A stretch of DNA of 64,000 nt from Kiritimatiellia bacterium (GCA_030745755.1 JASLOA010000034.1:74071-138070); one strand, 5' to 3'. Shown: positions 44,917 to 54,584, counted from the first letter of the stretch. Notes: a model not told the origin generated them from the letters alone. A program made the numbers and translations.

Positions 44917-45867
44917 CTATTTCTTCTTGAAACGTCCGATCTTCGAGTACTTGTCGTAGCGCTGATCGATCAGGCGCCTGGCCGACATCCTCTTGAGTCG
45001 CCGCAGGTGCTTAACAATCGTGTCGCCAACCGTCTCAATCGTACCTTCCGCGTTGCGGTGTGCACCGCCCGTGGGCTCGGGGATGATCTCATCGACGATG
45101 CCGAGCTTGGTCAGGTCCTCGGCCGTGATCTTGAGCGCCGCGGCTGCCTCCGGTGCCTTCTCCTTGTCGCGCCAGAGAATGGCGGCACAGCCTTCAGGCG
45201 AAATCACCGAGTACACGGCATTGGACAACATCAGCACAACATTGCCCACGCCGATTCCGATGGCTCCGCCACTGCCGCCTTCACCTGTGACGACCACGAT
45301 GACCGGTACGGGAAGTTTAGACATCTCGGTGAGGTTGCGTGCGATGGCTTCGGCCTGACCGCGTGCCTCGGCCTCCAGGCCCGGGTAGGCGCCGGGGGTG
45401 TCGATGAAGCTGACGATGGGGAGCTTGTACTTCGCCGCCAGGTTCATCAGTCGCATGGCTTTGCGATAGCCGTCCGGGCTGGCCATTCCGAAGTTGGCCT
45501 TGATCTTCTCCTCAACGGTCTTGCCCTTCTGGTGTCCAATGATCATGACGCGATGCTGACGCAGCGTGGCAAATCCGCCGATGATTCCCTGGTCGTCGCC
45601 AAAACAGCGATCACCGTGCAGCTCAAGGAACTCGCTGCAGAGCCCGGCGATATAGTCACGCAGCAGCGGGCGCTCAGCATGGCGCGCAATCTGGACCGTT
45701 TCCCACGAGCCAATCCTGGAGTAGACGCGTTTGCTGGTGCTCCGGAGTTTCTTCTCCAGGGCGGCGATCTCAGTGTCAAAGTCAGCGTCCGACTTCTCGT
45801 TGAGCCTCCTCAGTTCGGCAATGCGCGACTCGATCTCTTCCAATGGTTTTTCAAAATCCAATGCCAT
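44917..45867 (-). CDS. accA: Acetyl-CoA carboxylase carboxyltransferase subunit alpha
   Basis: 316 residues from the ATG at 45867, AGGAAACC upstream; the longer frame to 45939 overlaps the neighbouring gene. Motifs: ALDFEKPLEEIESRI at the start, HGDRCFGDDQGIIGGFA near 87, SFIDTPGAYPG near 150, GEGGSGGAIGIGVGN near 197. Transfers carboxyl from biotin to acetyl-CoA with AccD, located two genes upstream. Confidence 0.96.
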   Translation of the reverse strand: MALDFEKPLEEIESRIAELRRLNEKSDADFDTEIAALEKKLRSTSKRVYSRIGSWETVQIARHAERPLLRDYIAGLCSEFLELHGDRCFGDDQGIIGGFATLRQHRVMIIGHQKGKTVEEKIKANFGMASPDGYRKAMRLMNLAAKYKLPIVSFIDTPGAYPGLEAEARGQAEAIARNLTEMSKLPVPVIVVVTGEGGSGGAIGIGVGNVVLMLSNAVYSVISPEGCAAILWRDKEKAPEAAAALKITAEDLTKLGIVDEIIPEPTGGAHRNAEGTIETVGDTIVKHLRRLKRMSARRLIDQRYDKYSKIGRFKKK

Positions 45868-45880
45868 CTGGTTTCCTCCG

Positions 45881-46285
45881 TCAGTCGTTCCCGAACAGTT
45901 GCCTGATGCGGGACAACACGCCGCCCTGTGCGGCAGCACTCTGTCTGCTCGCGGTAAGCCGTTTCTTACCGATCAGTCTTTCTACTTCCTCACTCGTCAG
46001 CGGCTGCCGGCAGAGGTTCATGTCCACCTGGATGTCAAGCGCCGTCAAACTGTCATACTCAATATCAAGTCGCATGGCCGGAAGTTGCCTGATGCCGGCC
46101 TGGCGGCAGGCGGCCAGGCGGCGTGCCCCCGTAATCACGATGTTGTTGCGGTCGATCAGAATCGGCGTCAGGAGTCCCACTTTCGATACGGACCTGGTCA
46201 ACATGCTGACCTCGCCAACGTCTTTGCGGATGGGCTCCTTGAGTGTCACCTCATCGATGTCTACCTCAACATACTCCCTGCGCAT
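45881..46285 (-). CDS. ParB-like N-terminal domain protein
   Basis: 134 residues from the ATG at 46285 (GGGAG 6 bp upstream). N-terminal half resembles the ParB/Srx fold: VEVDIDEVTLKEPIRK, then SVSKVGLLTPILIDRN and ITGARRLAACRQAGI near 53, the usual ParB box region. No HTH or dimer domain. Lies between accD and accA in one tight cluster (54 and 13 bp gaps). Function unknown; ParB-like CTP-binding or NTPase role is a guess. C-terminus is short and basic. Confidence 0.75.
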   Translation of the reverse strand: MRREYVEVDIDEVTLKEPIRKDVGEVSMLTRSVSKVGLLTPILIDRNNIVITGARRLAACRQAGIRQLPAMRLDIEYDSLTALDIQVDMNLCRQPLTSEEVERLIGKKRLTASRQSAAAQGGVLSRIRQLFGND

Positions 46286-46339
46286 CACTGTCTCCCGTGC
46301 CACGTTCGCGAGTCGCCCCGGCGACTCGCGTGATGTCGG

Positions 46340-47173
46340 CTAGCGTCGTTTGCCGTACTGCAAGACGCGGTGCAGGAACTCCTTCATGTCCTTGCGACTG
46401 ACAATGTGATCAACAAACCCGTGCTCCAAGAGGTACTCGGCGGTCTGGAAGTCGTCCGGTAGCTTCTGCTTGATAGTCTGCTCAATGACGCGACGCCCGG
46501 CAAAGCCGATCAGGGCTCTGGGCTCCGCGATATTGATGTCGCCCATCATGGCGTAGCTGGCCGATACTCCACCGGTTGTGGGGTCGGTGAGGACTGAGAT
46601 GAAGGGCACGCCCAGGTCGTTCAGGCGGGCAATCGCGGCGCAGGTCTTGGCCATCTGCATGAGCGAGACGATTCCCTCGTGCATGCGCGCACCACCGGAT
46701 GCCGAGAAGATGATGAAGGGCCAACGGTGACGACCTGCGTGCTCGGCTGTCAGCGTGATCTTCTCGCCGCATCCGCCCGATAGACTTCCGCCCAGAAAAC
46801 GGAAATCCATGATGGCCATGCTGACCGGAATACCGCCGATCTTGCCGTCGCCTGTGAGGACCGACTCCTTGAGCCCGGTCTTGGCCTTGGCTGCGGCGGC
46901 CTTCTCCTTGTAGGGCCCCTTGGCATCCGAGAAATCGAGAGGATCCGACGTGGTGACATGCGCGGCATATTCACGCCACGTTCCCTTGTCGATAATGAGG
47001 TCGCGACGTTCCGTGCAGCCGATCCGCGCGTGGTAGTTGCACTTGGGGCAGACCTTCAGTCCGTCTTCCCATTCCTGCTTATAGATATGGGCGCTGCAGG
47101 AGGGGCAGATCGTCCAGAGATCACTGTCCGCCGTCTCGACTCTCTTGCGTCCCGACTTCCTAAACCAAGCCAT
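46340..47173 (-). CDS. accD: Acetyl-CoA carboxylase carboxyltransferase subunit beta
   Basis: 277 residues. Zinc ribbon WTICPSC...KVCPKCNYH near 22-45; [17 protein letters not shown] near 155; [17 protein letters not shown] near 190. Forms the carboxyltransferase with AccA. The start is the ATG at 47173 (GGAAACGACC upstream); the frame further up is not supported. First gene of the accD-parB-like-accA-oadA run. Confidence 0.96.
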   Translation of the reverse strand: MAWFRKSGRKRVETADSDLWTICPSCSAHIYKQEWEDGLKVCPKCNYHARIGCTERRDLIIDKGTWREYAAHVTTSDPLDFSDAKGPYKEKAAAAKAKTGLKESVLTGDGKIGGIPVSMAIMDFRFLGGSLSGGCGEKITLTAEHAGRHRWPFIIFSASGGARMHEGIVSLMQMAKTCAAIARLNDLGVPFISVLTDPTTGGVSASYAMMGDINIAEPRALIGFAGRRVIEQTIKQKLPDDFQTAEYLLEHGFVDHIVSRKDMKEFLHRVLQYGKRR

Positions 47174-47247
47174 GGTCGTTTCCTTTCCCTTTGCGAAAGT
47201 GCTGCAGTATGAACGACAGCCTATGTGGGGGGCAAGTAGTAAAGAGG

Positions 47248-47276
47248 ATTGAGTGGCGAGCAACCGGCTGCTATGG
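47248..47276 (+). promoter_or_regulatory. Promoter of the LysM lipoprotein gene, placed for a leaderless transcript
   Basis: TTGAGT (47248-47253), 17-bp spacer, TATGGT (47271-47276), seven bases before the ATG at 47284. Confidence 0.45.
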
Positions 47277-47283
47277 TGCCGGA

Positions 47284-47799
47284 ATGAAGACGCATGCAGC
47301 AATGTTGATGGCTATTGTGGTGGGCGCGGGATGCGTCACCACGCAGGAGCGACGCTCGGAACAGACGCGTCAGGTGCAGGATGTCGAATCTCTGAAAGCG
47401 GAAGTGTATCGGCTTAAGCAGGAAACAGGCAGCGCCTCGTCCGGCTTCGAGCAGATATATGCCGACATTGAACGGGGTCGCCGCGATCAGAACGAGGGCG
47501 ACAAGGAACTGGCCGATCGGCTGGATCAGCTCGAACGTCGCGTTCGTGAGCGGGACGCGGCCATCGACGCCATGCATAAGCAGATTGTGGCGGAGCTCAG
47601 CCGCAAGATGGCCACGCTGATGAAAAGCCATGCCCCAACGGGCTCGGAGTACGGGCGTGAGCACGTGGTCAGACCTGGCGAGACCCTCTCGGAAATTGCC
47701 TCGGCCTATGGTGTGACGCTGAACGCGCTTGTGCGCGCCAATGGGCTGAAGAACGCCAATGCCATCCGCGCGGGACAGAAGCTCTTTATTCCTGAGTAG
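47284..47799 (+). CDS. LysM-domain lipoprotein
   Basis: 171 residues. Lipoprotein signal [17 protein letters not shown] with VGAGC. Residues about 30-105 form a coiled coil. The C-terminus has a LysM domain: [30 protein letters not shown] near 122, binding peptidoglycan. Resembles small envelope anchors. Its 3' end overlaps the convergent membrane coiled-coil gene by 14 bp. Confidence 0.9.
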   Translation: MKTHAAMLMAIVVGAGCVTTQERRSEQTRQVQDVESLKAEVYRLKQETGSASSGFEQIYADIERGRRDQNEGDKELADRLDQLERRVRERDAAIDAMHKQIVAELSRKMATLMKSHAPTGSEYGREHVVRPGETLSEIASAYGVTLNALVRANGLKNANAIRAGQKLFIPE

Positions 47800-48637
47800 C
47801 CGGTAACGGAATCCGCCACTCCACGGCACGTGCCTCGTTCTTCGGGATGATGGCCAGGATCAGGGTCTCGCGAGCCGGCGGGGCAGGGGAGAGCGCCACC
47901 GCCGGTGATGGACTTCCTGGCGACGGCGGAGTGACGGCAACGACTGGTGGTGCCGGGGCGGGCGCCTGCGTCAGCAGGGCCATAACCCGATCAACCTGGC
48001 TGGTCATCATCTGCCATTCAGCCGCACGGCGTTCCATCCGGTTGTTGAACTGTGCGTTCTCGACGCGAAGCGTCGCGATGGTGCCGTACAGTCCCGCCAG
48101 GTTCGTGTTCATGCCGCTTAGCTGAACCAACAGCCCGTCCCGCTCGATGGCCAGTGCGGCTATTTCTCGGTCGAAAGCTGTTTCAATCACGCTGGCCCGG
48201 GACGCGAGATTGGAGAGCGTGGTGACGGTGCCGCCGTAACCTGCCCCCACCTGGGAGCGCAGGTCATTGAGCCCGGCCTGCATGGCCTGTGTCTGTTCGT
48301 GCGTTCTGCGGAAGTAGGTCAGACCAACCAGTCCGGCGACACCACCCACCGTCAGGAGCACGACCAGGAAAAGGAATGTCAGGGCCAGCATCCGCGCCCG
48401 GGTACGGCGGCGCTCCACGTCGAGAAACTCCTGGAAGGCAGCCAGAACGGGGAGTGAGTCGGCATTACGGCGCAGTGTCTCGGGTTTCAAAAGGTCCGCA
48501 AGCTGTGCGCGGTCAACATCTATCGGCAGACCGCCAAACGGGGAACGCGGCGCCAGGGCCGCGTCGTGTTCACGGCGCACCTGTTCCCGCAACACTTGCG
48601 GCGGCTTGATCTCGATGACCTCTGGCTCGTCGGGCAT
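47786..48637 (-). CDS. Single-pass membrane protein with coiled coil
   Basis: 283 residues. Cytoplasmic N-terminus with Arg/Glu-rich stretches (1-80), a transmembrane helix [22 protein letters not shown] near 84, of which the hydrophobic core is clear, and a periplasmic coiled coil (110-215), then a Pro-rich linker [20 protein letters not shown] and a short C-terminal end. It starts 9 bp after the giant coiled-coil gene, so the two are co-transcribed. No family name recognised. Confidence 0.75.
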   Translation of the reverse strand: MPDEPEVIEIKPPQVLREQVRREHDAALAPRSPFGGLPIDVDRAQLADLLKPETLRRNADSLPVLAAFQEFLDVERRRTRARMLALTFLFLVVLLTVGGVAGLVGLTYFRRTHEQTQAMQAGLNDLRSQVGAGYGGTVTTLSNLASRASVIETAFDREIAALAIERDGLLVQLSGMNTNLAGLYGTIATLRVENAQFNNRMERRAAEWQMMTSQVDRVMALLTQAPAPAPPVVAVTPPSPGSPSPAVALSPAPPARETLILAIIPKNEARAVEWRIPLPATQE

Positions 48638-48646
48638 GGCCTTGCT

Positions 48647-51600
48647 CTACTTCAGTTTCATCCAGGGCGTTGTCCGGAAGGGCCGCGTCGGCGGCTTGGG
48701 ACGGGGGGTATTTCCGCCATTATCATCTTCCGGCATCTCGTCATCACCGTTGCCCTTCTGCCACTCTTCAATTTCCTGCTGTGCGCGCGCCTCCAGCTCC
48801 GCCAGCGGCGTGGGCGGCGCTTCTTCGACCTCCGGTTCCTCGTTGTCGACGATGCGCTTCAGCTCCTCGGTCTGCTCGGAGATCAGGTTGCGCCGCACAC
48901 GCGCCTGGCGTGTCTTGTAGTTGCCCGCTTGCTCCGATTGGTAGAGCTTCTTCTGGGCCGCCAGCTCGCGCTGCGCCTGCTCCAGCTTGGCGCTGACCGA
49001 GCGCCAGTCGCGCTGCAACTGCTCGATACGGCGCGACAGGACCTGTTCCTTGTGGCGCGCCCGGGCCGCATCGTCCTCGGCGGCTTTCTTGTGCTGCACA
49101 GCTATCTGTTCGCGCTGTCTCAGCTGGCCTGCCATATCCTGGATCTTCTTCTTCAGTTGCAGGAGTTCAAGCTCCTTGCGGCGGCGCTGGTCGCGCTCCT
49201 CGTCATAGAACTTCTTCTGCTGCTGCAGGCGGACGCCGGCCGCTTCGCGCTCCTGCTGTAGCTGTTCGACCTGCTGCTGCATGTCCTCGGCACGGGTGCG
49301 GCTGCGCTCCTGCTCGTCCTCGTGCAGGATCTTGAACTGCTCCATGTCGTTGGCGGCTTTCTCCACCTCGTCGCTGAGCACCTGTTGTTCTTGTTGCAGG
49401 CGCTCAATCTGCATCTGCAGATCTTCGCTGTGCTGCTCGGCCCGGGCGCGATCGTCCTCGCGCATAAGGCGTTGCTGCTCGATATCCTGCAGCGCTTCGG
49501 CCAGCTGGGCTGATAGGCCGCGGTTCTCTTCCTGGGTCGATTCGAGAAGCTGTGCCAGTTCGCCCTGCTCGGTCGTGAGCTGGCCGCGCGAGGCCTCGTG
49601 CAAGGCTTTCTCCTGCTCCAGCTCGGTTGCGATGTCCTCGCAGCGCGCCTCGGTCTCGCGCAGGACGTCCTGGCTGCGGTCCAGGTCTTGCTGCAAGGTC
49701 TGGATCTGCTCGCGGGTCTGGGCCAGTTCTTCGTTGCTGGTCTGGACCAGTACGTCCCTTTCGCTGCTACTCGACTGGGCCTCTTCCAGCATCTCCTTCA
49801 GACGACTGATCTCCTGCTCACGCGTGCGGCGCAGGCGCTGCTCGTCCTGCACGTTCTTGCGGTGCCGCTCCAGCTCCTCCTCGCGCTGTTGCAGACGGGT
49901 CTTGTCCTGCGTCGTGACACGCTCGGCCTGGGCCAACTCGCCCTGCAACGCTTCGTGACGCTGTTGAATGTCGGTCAGGGCCTGCTGCAGCTCTGACTCG
50001 CGGACCTCAGTGTCCTGGGTTGTGGCATCAAGCAGTTTGCGTAGCTCGGCAATCTCCTGGTCCTTGTTGCCTAGCGTACTGTTGGTCTCGTCCAGCCTGG
50101 TCGTGGTCTCCTCAAGCTGTGTGAGGAGCTCCTGCACCTGGCGTCCGGAGTCCTCTGTACGCTGCTGCACTTCGAGTTCGCCCTGCTCAACCTGACGGCG
50201 CAGCTCCTCCATCGCACTCTTGTGTCGATCCGCGTCCTGCTGGGCCTGGGCTACAGCGTCCTCGCCACGTTCCATCTTCTGCTTGAGCTGCTCGACACGA
50301 TGCTTGAGCTGAATCTCGCGCTCGCGTGCTTCGCTCTCTTCGTTCTCACGGTGTTGACGCTGCTCTTCGAGCGCGGCAATCTGGCCCGCTGTCTCGGCGC
50401 GTGCGGCTTCCAGCTCAGCCTGCAAGGTCGCGACCTGCTGGTCGGAGCCCTGTTCATACTGCTCGCACTTGAGTGTGCGTTCGGCCAGAAGGTCGGTCAC
50501 GCTGGCCAACTCGGCTTGCGATTCCGCCAGTGCATCGGCAGCTTCGGTTAGGTTGGCGGAGGTCACTTCGAGCTGCTGCTCCATGAAGGCCTTGTCGCTC
50601 TGCAGCGATTCGCGCTCGGTACTGAACGACTCCTCGTTCTGCGTGATGTCCCACTCGAGTTGCTCGAGCCGCCCGGTCATGCCGGCATTCTCGGTCTGCA
50701 GTTCATCGATGCGCTGTGCCAATTCCGCTTCGCGACTGCCCGTACTGGTGGTGTAGTCCTCGTAGAGTGCAATCTGCTGGTTCAGCTCTTCCTGCTTCTG
50801 GATCACATCGGCCTCGGCATCCTCTTTGCGCTTGAGGGCCTCTTCGAGTTGCAGCTGGGTGTCGCCCAGCTTGCGCGTCATCTCGCGCAGCTCGTCCTGG
50901 AGCTGGTCAACCCGTTGCGCCAGCTCGCCCTCGGACCGCTGGGCCCGACTCTTCAACTCATCGATGGTCGCATTCTGTTGGGCCAGCTCCTCCTCGGCAT
51001 GGTCGGCGCGCTCAACGATGGTCTCGCGCTCGGTCATGGCCTCATGCAACTCATCACGCAGCTTGTTGATGCGGGCCTCGTACTCGTCGATCTCGCTGTC
51101 GCGTGTAAAACGGAGTGATTCGAGCTCTTCTTCAACGGTTCTGATGCGCTCACTGGCCAGCTTGCGCTCTTCGAAAACCTTGCGCTGCGGCTCCAGATCC
51201 TCGCCGAGCAACTCCTCGAGTCTGAGGACGCGCTCGTTGAAGAGCAATTCCTTGGCCGTGTGCGCTTCGCGCAGCGACTCAAAGAAGCGACGTTGGCTGT
51301 CCAGCTCGGACTGTACGTTGGCCGTCTCCTCAACCAGGAGCTGTTTCATGCGCTCAGTATGCTCGCGCTGTTCCACCTCCATGGTCGTGTTGGCTTCCTG
51401 GAGGGCATCGCCGCGTTCGCGCGCATCCTTCAGTTCCGCCTGGGTCTGCTGCAACAACGTGGTGGTGTGGTCCAGGTTGGCGCGTACGGTGTCCCGCTCC
51501 TGTGTGAGCTGTTCGAGCCGGGCCACGCTGGCGGCCTCGGCCTCGCTTGCCTGTTGGCGAATCGTTTCCAGCTCGCCCTGCAGTGTCTCGATGGTGCGGG

Positions 51601-54406
51601 CCTGGTTCGCGCCCTCTTCCTGGCGCCGCGCCACTTCTGCTGTCAGCTCGGATTCGCGCTGCGCAGCGGTCTCTCGCGTATCCGTGTGGGCGCCGCGTTC
51701 GGCGTCCAGCTCGGACGTTGCAGCAGTCAGTTCGGTGTCGAGTCGGGCGGCATGCGCGCGAAGGCGTTCGATCTCTGTACGGACGCTCTCTTCACGAATA
51801 CGCCCCTGTTGCACGAGGTTCTCGGCACGGGTGATCTCGCGGGCCAACGCGGCTTCCGTTTCGGCGAGCTGGCTGGCCGTTGCCTGCTGCTCGCCGGATA
51901 CGGAATCAATCTGCGCCTGCATCTCGGCCTGGCGGGCCTGGGCCTGGCCCTTAAGATTGTCGGCGCGGCTCTGCTCGGCCTGCAAGTTAAGCCCGGTGCG
52001 CTGTAGCTCGTTGCGTGTGCTGTCCAACTCAGACGTCAGTGCTTGGATCTGTTCGCTCAGCGCGCCGGCTTGCTCTGCAGCCTGCTCCGCGGCCGCGGCC
52101 GCAGCGGCCTGGTGCTGCGCCATCTCGCCTTGCGCAGCGTTCAGTGCGTTCTGCCCGGCAGCGACCTCTTCGGTCAGGGCGGCCTGCGTCGCTTCGGCCG
52201 CTTCGGCCGCCTCGGCCGCCTGCCGCCGCCCGGCTTCGAGCGACTGCTGAAGTTGCTCGAGATCGTGGGTTCGGGCTGTCAGGCTTTCATTCAGCTCGTC
52301 CACCCGGGCCTGGAGCGCGTCCTGACGCTGCTTCGCACCCTCTGCCTGTTCGGTCAGGGCATGGGCGGTGAGCGAGAGATCGTGCTCCTTGCTCTGAAGG
52401 TCAGTGCGCACGGATTCGAGTTCACCGCTGCGTGTCTGCAGTGTCTCGCTCAGTTCGCCTACCTGGGCTTGCAGTTCCGTCTCACGCTGCTGGGCGGCCT
52501 CGCTCTGGGCCGCATGCTCGGCTTCGGTCTGTGTGAGATCGGCATGCTTGGCGTCCAGATGACTGCGTGCCGACTGCAGCTCGCGGGTCTTGGCGGTCAG
52601 TGCTTCGTCGAGTTCGTGGACCTGGGCCTCGAGTTCGGTCTGGCGCTGGACGGCAGCGTTGAGTTCCTCCACATGCGCGGCTTCAGCACGTCCAAGTTCG
52701 GCTTCCTTGCTCTGGAGTTGGTTACGGGCGGCTTCGTTCGCCTGTGCCAGCTTGGCTTCCGCTTCCGTCGTGGCCGCTTCGAGGGCCTCCTGCTCGGCGG
52801 CGAGTGCGCTCTTGAGCTGTTCAATATCGTGCTGCAGGCCGTTAATATCGTTCTGAAGCTGATGTTCCTGCTTCGCGGCCCCTTCCTGCGCCGCTTCCAG
52901 TTCCCGGCGTGTGCGCTCCAGCTCGGAGGCATGCTCATCGGTCTTTGACTGCAGGCCTCCAATATGTGACTTCAGCTCCTCTTCACGCGACTGGCTGTGC
53001 GCATGCAGCTGAGCCGCGTCACGCTCACGGGCTTCGAGCGCAGCCGCGGCTTCAGCGATCTGTGCCTCCTGCGTCTGGCTCTGCGCCTCGAGCTCGGATA
53101 TGCGTGTCTGCAAGCCCTCTTCACGTTGCTGGGATTCTGTGCTGAGCGCTTCCATGCGCGCTTGTCGGTCGGCGACGGTCTGGCGCGCTTCTTCCAGTTC
53201 AGATGCCGTGACGTTGCTCGATTCCTGCAGGGCCGTCAGCTGGGTCTGTAGCTGTTCGATTTGCCCTCGCGCTTCGGCTCCCGCCTGTTCGCGCGCTTCT
53301 TCGGCCGCAGCGAGTGCGTTCTCGGCCGCTTCCATCTTGTCGGTATCCGCTGCCGCCTGCGCCGTCAGCGCGGCAATACGATCGGTCAGTTCCTTCTGGC
53401 GGTCATGACTGCCGGACTCAAGCGTGCGGCACTGGTGACGGGCCTTCTCAAGCTGGCCGCGCGCGGTTTCCAGTGCGCCCGCATTGCGGGCCGCCTCCTG
53501 GCGCAGCGACTCAATGCGTTCAGATAGGTCACCTTCCTGCTGGCTGATCTGGGTCTTGACGGTGGCGTGCCGTGTGCGTTCTTCTTCGATTTCGCGGGAG
53601 AGCGCCTCTACCTGCTGGGCCGCATCATCGGCCTCGCGCCGCAGCGCCTCTACCTGGTCCTGCAACTCCTTCTCGCGGGCGGCATGCGCTTCCTCGCGCT
53701 CTGTCTGTGCCGCCTGCTGCCTCGCCAGCTCGTCCTGTGCCTTCTTCAGTGCGCCTTCGGTGTCCTTGACGCGAGTATCAAGTTGCGCTTCGAGGGCCTT
53801 GCCATCTTTCGTGGCCGAGGAGCGAACCGATTCCAGCTCCGATCGGGCCTTGGCCGCGGCCTTTTCCAGCTCCGTGATCTTGGCTTGAAGCGCCTTCATC
53901 TGTTCGGTGTGCTGGTCGCGTGTGACCGCCAGATCCTTGGCCAGCTTCTCGCGCTCCTTCTCGGCGGCATCCAGCGCGGTGGTATCGACCTGTGGGGCAG
54001 GGGGCTCGACGGCAAGAGACGGAATGATCTCGGGTAGCTTCTCGCGCACCGTCGCTGCCTCACCCGTGTCGCGATTGGAAAGACCGGCGCCCAGGCGCAC
54101 CGTGCCGTCCTCGAGCAGGTCGGCCAGGGCCAGGATGTTGAGCGGACCGTAGGGCTCGCCATCAACCACCTCGACCATCCATTGCATCTTGAGCTCGGGG
54201 ATGGCTTCTGCGGGCGACCATGCTTCGCGGTCAGGCGACACCTCGTTGCCGGGCGCTACGCGTCCCTGCTCCGCCCATCCGCGCAGGTCATCCAAGGGCA
54301 CGGGACCAAAGATCGAGTCCTCGTCGATCTTCAGAAACCATGCATCCTTCTTGACTTGCTTCTTCTTGACGGCCTTCTTCTTGGACACAGGGCGCTTTTT
54401 CGCCAT
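48647..54406 (-). CDS. Giant coiled-coil protein with two GYF_2-like N-terminal domains
   Basis: 1919 residues. A Lys-rich start (MAKKRPVSKKKAVKKK) is followed by two GYF_2-like domains: AWFLKIDEDSIFGPVPLDDL near 22 and WMVEVVDGEPYGPLNILALADLL near 76. From about residue 145 nearly to the end the chain is Glu/Gln/Ala/Arg/Leu-rich with few Gly or Pro, a predicted long coiled coil with heptads. A Pro-rich, acidic tail follows (EVEEAPPTP, NTPRPKPPTR). No ATPase domain of the SMC type is present, so it is likely a structural filament or scaffold (inference). GAGGTTGAG precedes the ATG. Confidence 0.85.
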   Translation of the reverse strand: MAKKRPVSKKKAVKKKQVKKDAWFLKIDEDSIFGPVPLDDLRGWAEQGRVAPGNEVSPDREAWSPAEAIPELKMQWMVEVVDGEPYGPLNILALADLLEDGTVRLGAGLSNRDTGEAATVREKLPEIIPSLAVEPPAPQVDTTALDAAEKEREKLAKDLAVTRDQHTEQMKALQAKITELEKAAAKARSELESVRSSATKDGKALEAQLDTRVKDTEGALKKAQDELARQQAAQTEREEAHAAREKELQDQVEALRREADDAAQQVEALSREIEEERTRHATVKTQISQQEGDLSERIESLRQEAARNAGALETARGQLEKARHQCRTLESGSHDRQKELTDRIAALTAQAAADTDKMEAAENALAAAEEAREQAGAEARGQIEQLQTQLTALQESSNVTASELEEARQTVADRQARMEALSTESQQREEGLQTRISELEAQSQTQEAQIAEAAAALEARERDAAQLHAHSQSREEELKSHIGGLQSKTDEHASELERTRRELEAAQEGAAKQEHQLQNDINGLQHDIEQLKSALAAEQEALEAATTEAEAKLAQANEAARNQLQSKEAELGRAEAAHVEELNAAVQRQTELEAQVHELDEALTAKTRELQSARSHLDAKHADLTQTEAEHAAQSEAAQQRETELQAQVGELSETLQTRSGELESVRTDLQSKEHDLSLTAHALTEQAEGAKQRQDALQARVDELNESLTARTHDLEQLQQSLEAGRRQAAEAAEAAEATQAALTEEVAAGQNALNAAQGEMAQHQAAAAAAAEQAAEQAGALSEQIQALTSELDSTRNELQRTGLNLQAEQSRADNLKGQAQARQAEMQAQIDSVSGEQQATASQLAETEAALAREITRAENLVQQGRIREESVRTEIERLRAHAARLDTELTAATSELDAERGAHTDTRETAAQRESELTAEVARRQEEGANQARTIETLQGELETIRQQASEAEAASVARLEQLTQERDTVRANLDHTTTLLQQTQAELKDARERGDALQEANTTMEVEQREHTERMKQLLVEETANVQSELDSQRRFFESLREAHTAKELLFNERVLRLEELLGEDLEPQRKVFEERKLASERIRTVEEELESLRFTRDSEIDEYEARINKLRDELHEAMTERETIVERADHAEEELAQQNATIDELKSRAQRSEGELAQRVDQLQDELREMTRKLGDTQLQLEEALKRKEDAEADVIQKQEELNQQIALYEDYTTSTGSREAELAQRIDELQTENAGMTGRLEQLEWDITQNEESFSTERESLQSDKAFMEQQLEVTSANLTEAADALAESQAELASVTDLLAERTLKCEQYEQGSDQQVATLQAELEAARAETAGQIAALEEQRQHRENEESEAREREIQLKHRVEQLKQKMERGEDAVAQAQQDADRHKSAMEELRRQVEQGELEVQQRTEDSGRQVQELLTQLEETTTRLDETNSTLGNKDQEIAELRKLLDATTQDTEVRESELQQALTDIQQRHEALQGELAQAERVTTQDKTRLQQREEELERHRKNVQDEQRLRRTREQEISRLKEMLEEAQSSSSERDVLVQTSNEELAQTREQIQTLQQDLDRSQDVLRETEARCEDIATELEQEKALHEASRGQLTTEQGELAQLLESTQEENRGLSAQLAEALQDIEQQRLMREDDRARAEQHSEDLQMQIERLQQEQQVLSDEVEKAANDMEQFKILHEDEQERSRTRAEDMQQQVEQLQQEREAAGVRLQQQKKFYDEERDQRRRKELELLQLKKKIQDMAGQLRQREQIAVQHKKAAEDDAARARHKEQVLSRRIEQLQRDWRSVSAKLEQAQRELAAQKKLYQSEQAGNYKTRQARVRRNLISEQTEELKRIVDNEEPEVEEAPPTPLAELEARAQQEIEEWQKGNGDDEMPEDDNGGNTPRPKPPTRPFRTTPWMKLK

Positions 54407-54472
54407 AGCTCAACCTCACTACCAGTCGCCACTCGAACGACACATCGAGTACCCGAGAAACATGAACAAGGG

Positions 54473-54500
54473 ATTGTACCGCTTTTTGCGCCGGGAGCAA
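54473..54500 (-). promoter_or_regulatory. Sigma-70-type promoter of the giant coiled-coil gene
   Basis: On the - strand TTGCTC (54500-54495), 16-bp spacer, TACAAT (54478-54473). The leader to the ATG at 54406 is about 60 bases. Confidence 0.5.
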
Positions 54501-54523
54501 GCGGGATGATTGTGCTTGCTCCC
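54493..54523. promoter_or_regulatory. Inverted repeat over the -35 box (operator candidate)
   Basis: gggagcaagc (54493-54502) and gcttgctccc (54514-54523) are perfect 10-bp arms around 11 bp. They cover the -35 box of the coiled-coil gene promoter. Confidence 0.5.
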
Positions 54524-54530
54524 AGTCGGG

Positions 54531-54584
54531 ATGCATACACAAGTATGCATATAAGGGGGTATATGCGCCTTTCTGTATGCACTC
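54531..54584. promoter_or_regulatory. Cluster of TATGCA-type palindromes (operator candidate)
   Basis: atgcatac/gtatgcat (54531-54550, perfect 8-bp arms around acaa), gcatat/atatgc (54547-54566), and tgtatgcactc (54574-54584). The last string recurs in the leader of the FHA activator gene (55928-55938). Confidence 0.5.

Noticed and set aside
50826-52250. A 474-residue open frame on the + strand opposite the giant coiled-coil gene, and similar long frames at 49281-49958 and 52043-52948
   Set aside because: The sequences are Ser/Arg/Cys- or Leu/Gly-rich with no domain and are read from the complement of the highly repetitive coiled-coil codons; they have no ribosome binding site.
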